Assembly (NCBI GenBank): GCA_943737045.1
Contig: CALSFV010000021.1
Location: 1,116,001 to 1,180,000 of the forward strand
DNA: 64,000 bases
Origin: Parapristionchus giblindavisi
Taxonomy: Eukaryota; Nematoda; Chromadorea; Rhabditida; Diplogasteridae
Direction of reading: 5' to 3'
Positions 58,430 to 64,000 of this stretch are shown one piece after another (within the stretch, counting starts at the first letter, position 1; every line of letters begins with the position of its first letter). The position numbers and the translations under genes are program-made. The notes beneath the pieces were generated by a model that had not been told where the DNA came from, did not search any database, and saw only the letters and a program-made list of their open reading frames with translations.

Positions 58430-58938
58430 ACAATACGCAAGGCAAAAATAATAGTTCACAGAATATTTTCGACATTTTTTACTAATATGAGCAGAAGAAA
58501 TTCTAACCCTTTTTAGTTAGCTAGCTCCGCTCAGTTTCACCGGCGTGGAATGCCTTGCACCACGAAGACCTTTGGGAGCAGGAATGACCGGTAATTTATA
58601 ATTAATATTGAAATTAAATTTAAAACTAGAACTTGAAATCGAAATGAAATTAAAAATTATATCAGTAAAATTTAAACTAATATTCTAAAATGAACATTTC
58701 TTGGGAATATTTCTTAATTTCCACTAATTTACATTTTTAAAATTTACTTTTTACACAATCAGATGTAGCCAATAGCTTTTAAAATATATTTAAAAAATAA
58801 TAAAATAGTAATAAAAAAAATAAAATAAATGTTTTTCAGAATGATGACTTCAATAAAGCTGTTGAATTGATGGCTATTGGTATGAACTTTTTATTGAAGT
58901 TTCTTTTATAGAATGATGAAAAAGAAACATTGGTGTAC

Positions 58939-58974
<36 letters not shown>

Positions 58975-59110
58975 TTTATGCGTTTTACAAGAAAACACGG
59001 TACAGAAGAAAACACGGTACATTATGATTAACTTGCTGGGAAGAGTAGTTGTACTATATTCACATTACATTTCTACATTACAAGAACTTTATCAGCAATT
59101 ATCAGTTGTA
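58430..59110. other. Intergenic with AAT microsatellite
   Basis: AT-rich; (AAT)n at 58939-58974. 58500-58680 is duplicated at 63880-64000. No exon support. Confidence 0.4.
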
Positions 59111-59115
59111 CTATA

Positions 59116-59292
59116 GACAGAGAAAAAATTCCCTAGCAGCGTCTTAATACGGAATTCTTCCCTCATGGGTAAGAGAATCAGTCCCTTATAGGTTAGGGAA
59201 TACGGTCGAATTCCCTTATCTATGAGGGAAGAATTCCGTAGTGAGACCTTTCTAGGGAATCTTTCCCTTATAGATCAGCGATTTTTCTGTAA
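59116..59292. repeat. Palindromic MITE, TTCCCTA-rich
   Basis: Imperfect inverted repeat with ACAGAGAAAAAATTCCCTAG at left and complement-like TTTTTCTGT at right; inner arms share GGAATTCTTCCCTCAT. Exact termini uncertain. Confidence 0.65.
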
Positions 59293-59786
59293 GTGTATAA
59301 ATTGTTATATTGTTAAATGTAAATTATTCAGTTCCTCGCGAAGTCAGTGTTGTGGATTCTACCGTTGTTCATAGATCTAGAAAGATCATGGAAGAACTAT
59401 GGATGTAGAATTTCTGTTGATTGGACGTCAAAACCGATAAAAGATGAAGAGGCATGTCTTCAGAGAATGCAGAAACCTTCTTGAGTTAAGGATGTATTAG
59501 TTATTGCAAAGTAGCTTATTATACTTGCGATAGGTACCAAAGATTGTTTTTTACTTGATTTACTAGAATAAATATGTAACAATAAACTAATTGTGCTTAT
59601 AACCGCATTGACAAGAGTGAATTAGATAGTGATTTTTTTATAAACAAAAGGAATGGTAAGGTGAGAACAAGCAAAATAATGTTTGATACACACACCCGAA
59701 AAGGGGAATATAAAATAACGATGGGGTCTCAAATTTATATTTCCTTGTTGTTTCAAATATTGTCACATCTTATTCATATATGATAA

Positions 59787-59899
59787 AGGGAGCCTAACCT
59801 CACTCACTGTCCCCTTCATCGCGCACATCATTTATCTGATATCTAACAACGAGAAAGCATTGCGCGTCGAAGAGACCATTGAGTGAGGTTACGCTCCCT
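59787..59899. repeat. Family A MITE
   Basis: AGGGAGCCTAACCTCAC and complement; the left TTAA has become ATAA. Related to 27754-27855, 35654-35763, 45485-45593 and 46834-46946. Confidence 0.8.
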
Positions 59900-60199
59900 A
59901 TAAAATAATTGAAAATCCCTCGTTATCGGAGAAGGACCGGCTTTGTTTGAACTTTGCGGCTTTTTTTCTGCAACGGAGTCTCATGAGGACCAAAAAAAGT
60001 TGAAGGACGACCGCTGCATCCAGTGAAACTGGTTCAATCTGCTTCTGAAGTTGATAAATTACAAAAGCTCCAATTACTAGAGTAAGGAACACAAAGTCGA
60101 TTGTAAATTTTCTGCGTCGTACAGCGCACCCATTGTAATGTGAAGATATTAGAGTTAAAGTAATGAAAGAATGGTTTGAAAGTGGGTTGTGTTGTAAGA

Positions 60200-60420
60200 G
60201 AAAAAACAGCCAGGTCCAGTCGTGTGCAGGAGACCTGCCTTTTTGTCTCCTGCCTTTTTGAGTTTTTTGAGTTTTGAGTTCAATCGTGCTAAATTATATA
60301 AAAAAGTTCATTATCACTTCCAAATTTCTACGCGCCTATATCGCCGTTTGGAATGAATTATGCCTATAATATTATGATACAACATAGAATTGCAACAATT
60401 ATGCAGAACCAATATTAATG
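60200..60420 (+). repeat. GGCGCC-core dispersed repeat, copy 9
   Basis: Core at 60331-60345 (plus), one base changed (CGCGCC) and acceptor lost (TTTCTAC). It is the only copy without an AG before the core, so this is a likely decayed member. Confidence 0.7.
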
Positions 60421-60882
60421 ATACAATAGCAAGCATTCGTACAATTTTACAAAAGAGTAAGTTTTCTTTTTTTCAATAATTATTTCATTTATCTCTTTTA
60501 ATTCTAATTCTGATTATTCCCAAATTATGCTGCAATAAACCAACACTATAACTTTTCATGAACTATGACAAACCTTTTCCGGGAAATCTGATATCACATC
60601 CGTAGGCAGATTAGTGTTCTGAATGTTCCACAGACCCGTGGAAGTTTAGGCTCTGTTCTGGTTAATTGGTCCCAACTGATTAGATAGGTCCCATGAAAAT
60701 AGATTTGGCCCAAAAATTTCATAAAATCAAAGATTGGTCTGGAGAAAAAACCCCATGAAAATAGAAAGGTCCGTAGGAAATAGATTGGACCGTTTAGACC
60801 GTTTTCCCAGGATTAACAATCGACTTCATTCTTCCTCAGTCTACTATTTCTATCCTATTTACATATATGGTGTAATGTGTAA

Positions 60883-61268
60883 GTGTGTTTAATCAACCTC
60901 ATTTATGATAACAACGTGTATCATTATGCCCATGTCGCAGCTACCCTGTCATCTGATTCTGATAACACATGTGATGATGACTCAGATTACAACGCTTCAT
61001 CTATCTTCTCGTCATGTCAATCCACAGAGACGTCGCACTGGAATGTAGTGACCTATTATGCACGCCGCTCTGTAACCCGAACGAAACCCACTTTAACACG
61101 AACGAAACCCACTTTAACCCGAACAAAACCCACTGTAACCCGAATAAAACCCACTGCTACCCCTACGAAACCCTGAACATGATAGTGGAAGTCATCATTG
61201 ATATTTCATTTCTACGTTTGAAGGTGTTGGGCCCAATCTATGATCTACGGACCCATCGATTTTCATGA
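60883..61268 (+). CDS. Heptapeptide-repeat ORF, second copy
   Basis: A frame with an acidic segment (SDSDNTCDDDSDYN) then HWNVVTYYARR runs into the 21-bp repeat in one frame, while the NPNETHF heptads occupy another frame from 61014. It carries about four to five repeat units against about seven in the first copy. Frame use is ambiguous, so coding status is unproven. Confidence 0.3.
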
Positions 61269-61601
61269 AACTAATCTTTTCTCTGCAGACCAATATTTTC
61301 TTTTATCTAAGTTTTGCTTCCGATCCATTTTCCGCGTACCACTTAATTTTCATGGGATCATTCTATTCGGTTGGGACCAATGAACCAGAACAGAGCCGAA
61401 GTTTTCTGGTTCCGTCTAAATTTACTGGTCCCAAAAATTTGGCAAAAGGCTGTCTGCTCTCTTCTCGTAAATGATTATTTCGGCATAGTGCATATTCTAT
61501 GGATTCACGCTATTCTATCTCTTCCAGGAGTTGCTTGTACATATCACAGTAAAGCACAAGAGTGGTCAAGAAGCTCCAGGAATTATGCCTTCCTATTTTT
61601 G

Positions 61602-61739
61602 CCACGACCCACTCTATCACTCTGCTTCCGATCATCGGGAGCGATGGATTCCAGACGGAGATACTCTTGGGTCCCTGTGCACGCAAGGAGGAAGGATCCA
61701 CTCTTTGCCCCAAGTGTAGGAATGTTTCTGGATTGACTT
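61602..61739 (+). CDS. Duplicated CPKC-ending exon, second copy
   Basis: Same last 46 codons as 52589-52726 with a single change, while the upstream sequence has diverged by an indel. Selective conservation of this frame, if confirmed, would mark a real C-terminal exon. Confidence 0.3.
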
Positions 61740-62152
61740 AGACTAATGGTGATTAGTTTGTACATAAAACATCTTGCAATAGATAGTGTATTCTCATTTT
61801 AATAATGATAATAAAATGAAAATACACTTAAAGATGTTTGTGAAAAAAAGCATCAAATCAGGGAAGATGCTCTCTCACCCTTGCAACTCGTAGCTTTAAA
61901 ACTCGATTGGTAATGTCATTGCGCCGTACTTAGCCAAATTTAGGCAGTGATGTGCAACACCAAATATTCCGACAGCGAGTGGGATAATGAAGCCAGGAGA
62001 AGAGTAAAAGCGGTATAAATGAGGCTCTCATCGTCAATGTACACACCGTGAGCCTGTTTTCATTATCAAGAATATGCTTTTCATATTTTCGGATGCAATT
62101 TTCAGTACACACTTGGAAAAAAAGTGTACTCCACACTGCACAAGACCTGTGT

Positions 62153-62282
62153 AGTGTTACATATAATGCAACGTTACATTTGCCTTACGTAACTACGCCG
62201 TAACCTCCTCCGCCGCGTCTCCGTCGTCACGGCGGAGGTTACGGTGTAGGCACGTAAGGCAAATGTGACGATGCACAACACT
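62153..62282. repeat. 130-bp palindromic MITE in second copy
   Basis: Arms include TTACATTTGCCTTACGTA and CCGTAACCTCC against their complements. It interrupts sequence that is continuous in the first copy near 53275. Confidence 0.8.
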
Positions 62283-63369
62283 TTTTGAGTCGAAAAAAGC
62301 AAAAAAAATCAGTACTTTTTTCCTAGTTTGTAATTTTAGATACCCGTTGATGGAAAATGTTTGTTTTACTACGAACATCGCATGGCCGTTACGAAGATTC
62401 TGAAATATAGAGATTATGATTGAAATCTTTACCATATTGTTAATCGGATAAAATTCCTATCAGTTTTCGCATACATGTTGGAAGTTCACACAAACACAAA
62501 GACCCTAACACACATAATCAAAATATGAAAAGACAGAAAACGCACCAGCTCCATTTTAATGGTCACGAAAAAAAGGAAATATATTGCTTTAAATACTATT
62601 TCAGTTTGCAGTCAACTTGGAAGGTAACAATAAACTTTGCGAAGCCGATAGATTTCGATGTTGAGACCAGCAATCGTTGTGGGACAAGTTATTTTTTCTG
62701 GTCTAGAAAAATTCGAGAGCCGGAAATATTATGTGGGAAATAATAGTAGTAAGATTTAGGGAAACTTACGTATGTAAGGGAATATTCTAGTATTTCTTTT
62801 GAAAACGTTCAAAAAGTGTATGTCCATCGTATTAATAAAATTATTATTATTTTTTTATATAAATTATTATTATTATTATTTCCGCAGTGTAAACTGCCTT
62901 ACACATCTTATCTCGATCGATTTATTTAATTATTCTGTTTAAACATAAATCTATCACTTTATCAACTCTTTTATTGCAGCAGTAACAATCAAAAGATAGC
63001 CACACGTCACCAACAATCCTTCGTAAACATGTTAAAAATATACCATATAATGTGATCACTCAGGCACATATTCATTCATGAATGGATAGGATTCCTACTG
63101 CCTCTTCCTCTAAACCCCCCCCCCCTCACATTTCACAAATTCACCTTGACGACGGACATCCTTCACTAGACTCATCTAACAGTTATTCCCGATGCGTTCA
63201 TTATTATTATTATTATTATAAAAAATGAGCCTGAATATGTGATTGTGCTTGACGATATAGTTTAGAACAGAGATAGATAGAAAGAGTCACAAGTATGACA
63301 CATTTTAGCTGATACTACTCCATCCCTCTCCTTCTCCCTATCTCTACTCCATTGATTGTGTTCGCGCGG

Positions 63370-63790
63370 GAATACCTACGTGACGCGAAGCGACGCGTTG
63401 CGTCCTTCTTCTTCGTACGCACCTACACTGAGAACAAAGTTACCTAGCAAATCGTTACCCCTCTTCACTACCCTGGCAAACGATTACCCCAAATGGTGAA
63501 TTCAGCCGTTGAATTCCTTTAGATGAATTCACTATTTGGGATAACGATTTGCCAGGTAACTTTGCTCTCAGTGTATGCTATGCTGCTACAACTGCCATTA
63601 ATTTTTTTGTTTGCATCTGTTGTTTCTTGTTGTTTACATTTTATATGTCACTTTGCCATCTTTTCAGGCGCCTATATCGCCGTAGAATCTTACATAGCCT
63701 AAAACTGTAATATCTAGATTGAACGAATATTACGAAGCTTCAGTTACGAGGTTGTATTATAGTAAGCTATTTATTTTTTTGCATCCTCAG
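63370..63790 (+). repeat. GGCGCC-core dispersed repeat, copy 10
   Basis: Core at 63667-63681 (plus) after TCTTTTCAG. A TAAAACTG change shortens the frame seen in copy 8 (stop after GAYIAVESYIA). Confidence 0.75.
63426..63573. repeat. CACTGAGAACAAAG-ended MITE, copy 2
   Basis: 148-bp orthologue of 58036-58206, TA-flanked, with a short internal deletion in the right arm. Confidence 0.88.
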
Positions 63791-64000
63791 TATGAAACAA
63801 TACGTAAGGCAAAAATAATAGTTCACAGAATAGTCTCGGCAATTTTTTACTATGAACAGAGGAAATTGTAATTCTTTTTTTAGTTAGCTAGTTAGCTAGC
63901 TCCGCTCAATTAAACGGCGTGGATTACTTTGGCTACGTAAGACCTTTGGGAGCAGGAACGACAGGTAATTTATAATTAAGATTGAAATTAAATTTAAATC

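Larger units (their letters stand above)
50500..60185 (+). repeat. Direct segmental duplication, first copy
   Basis: Collinear with 60190 to the window end. Both start with a CAGGAGACCT block (50545/60226) followed by the GGCGCC core. Matches: 50500-51035 to 60190-60715; 51535-53930 to 60760-62940; 57480-58620 to 62940-64000. Insertions unique to this copy are 51036-51528, 52839-52966 and 53934-57477. Confidence 0.85.
60190..64000 (+). repeat. Direct segmental duplication, second copy (partial)
   Basis: Lacks the three insertions found in the first copy and so preserves their empty sites. It continues beyond the window. Confidence 0.85.

Overview
This is eukaryotic DNA, most likely from a nematode and probably Caenorhabditis-like. 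The evidence is AT-rich sequence, introns ending in the nematode acceptor TTTCAG, many short inverted-repeat elements, TACTGTAG-type intronic repeats, poly-G/poly-C tracts and dispersed GATCAAA heptamers. Nothing in it is bacterial (no operons, ribosome binding sites or CRISPR arrays). Most long open frames are shadows of palindromes or of low-complexity GA/CT and AAT tracts.

The main genic content lies at 11.5-28.7 kb. Two copies of one gene face each other tail to tail: copy A at 11591-19009 (+) and copy B at 28584-22875 (-). Joining exons by GT-AG (one GC-AG) boundaries gives continuous frames of 570 and 610 residues. Each predicted protein carries two AP-2 (TFAP2) domains in series, followed through matching intron phases. 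Homology between the copies continues past both stop codons, so this is an inverted segmental duplication of about 6-8 kb around a roughly 2.7-kb spacer. Copy A lacks the Pro/Tyr-rich N-terminal exon of copy B, lacks the GKRK basic patch in its second domain, and uses a GC donor. The introns record later events: a Tc1 fold-back in A, expanded 23-, 25- and 26-bp minisatellites in or just beyond B, and several MITEs.

0-11.5 kb: two exons of a small secreted protein gene at the left edge, a 2.3-kb fold-back with a nested TIR element, hairpins, a serine/proline-rich terminal-exon candidate, coding-like exons near 10.3-10.9 kb, and three copies of a repeat with the core GGCGCCTATATCGCC.

28.7-50 kb: a direct segmental duplication (P about 30.69-36.42 kb; Q about 38.69-46.25 kb). 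Comparing P with Q exposes empty insertion sites and so target-site duplications: TTAA for two element types, TAA/TTA for CAAGGG-ended fold-backs, and TA for a 1-kb fold-back.

50-64 kb: a second direct duplication (50.5-60.2 kb and 60.2 kb to the window end). Its first copy contains a 3.54-kb TTAA-flanked TIR element that carries a 1.3-kb palindrome and a 61-bp satellite.

The GGCGCC-core family occurs ten times across the window, almost always directly after a splice-acceptor-like TTTCAG. It and the double-AP-2 gene pair are the best candidates for undescribed biology here.
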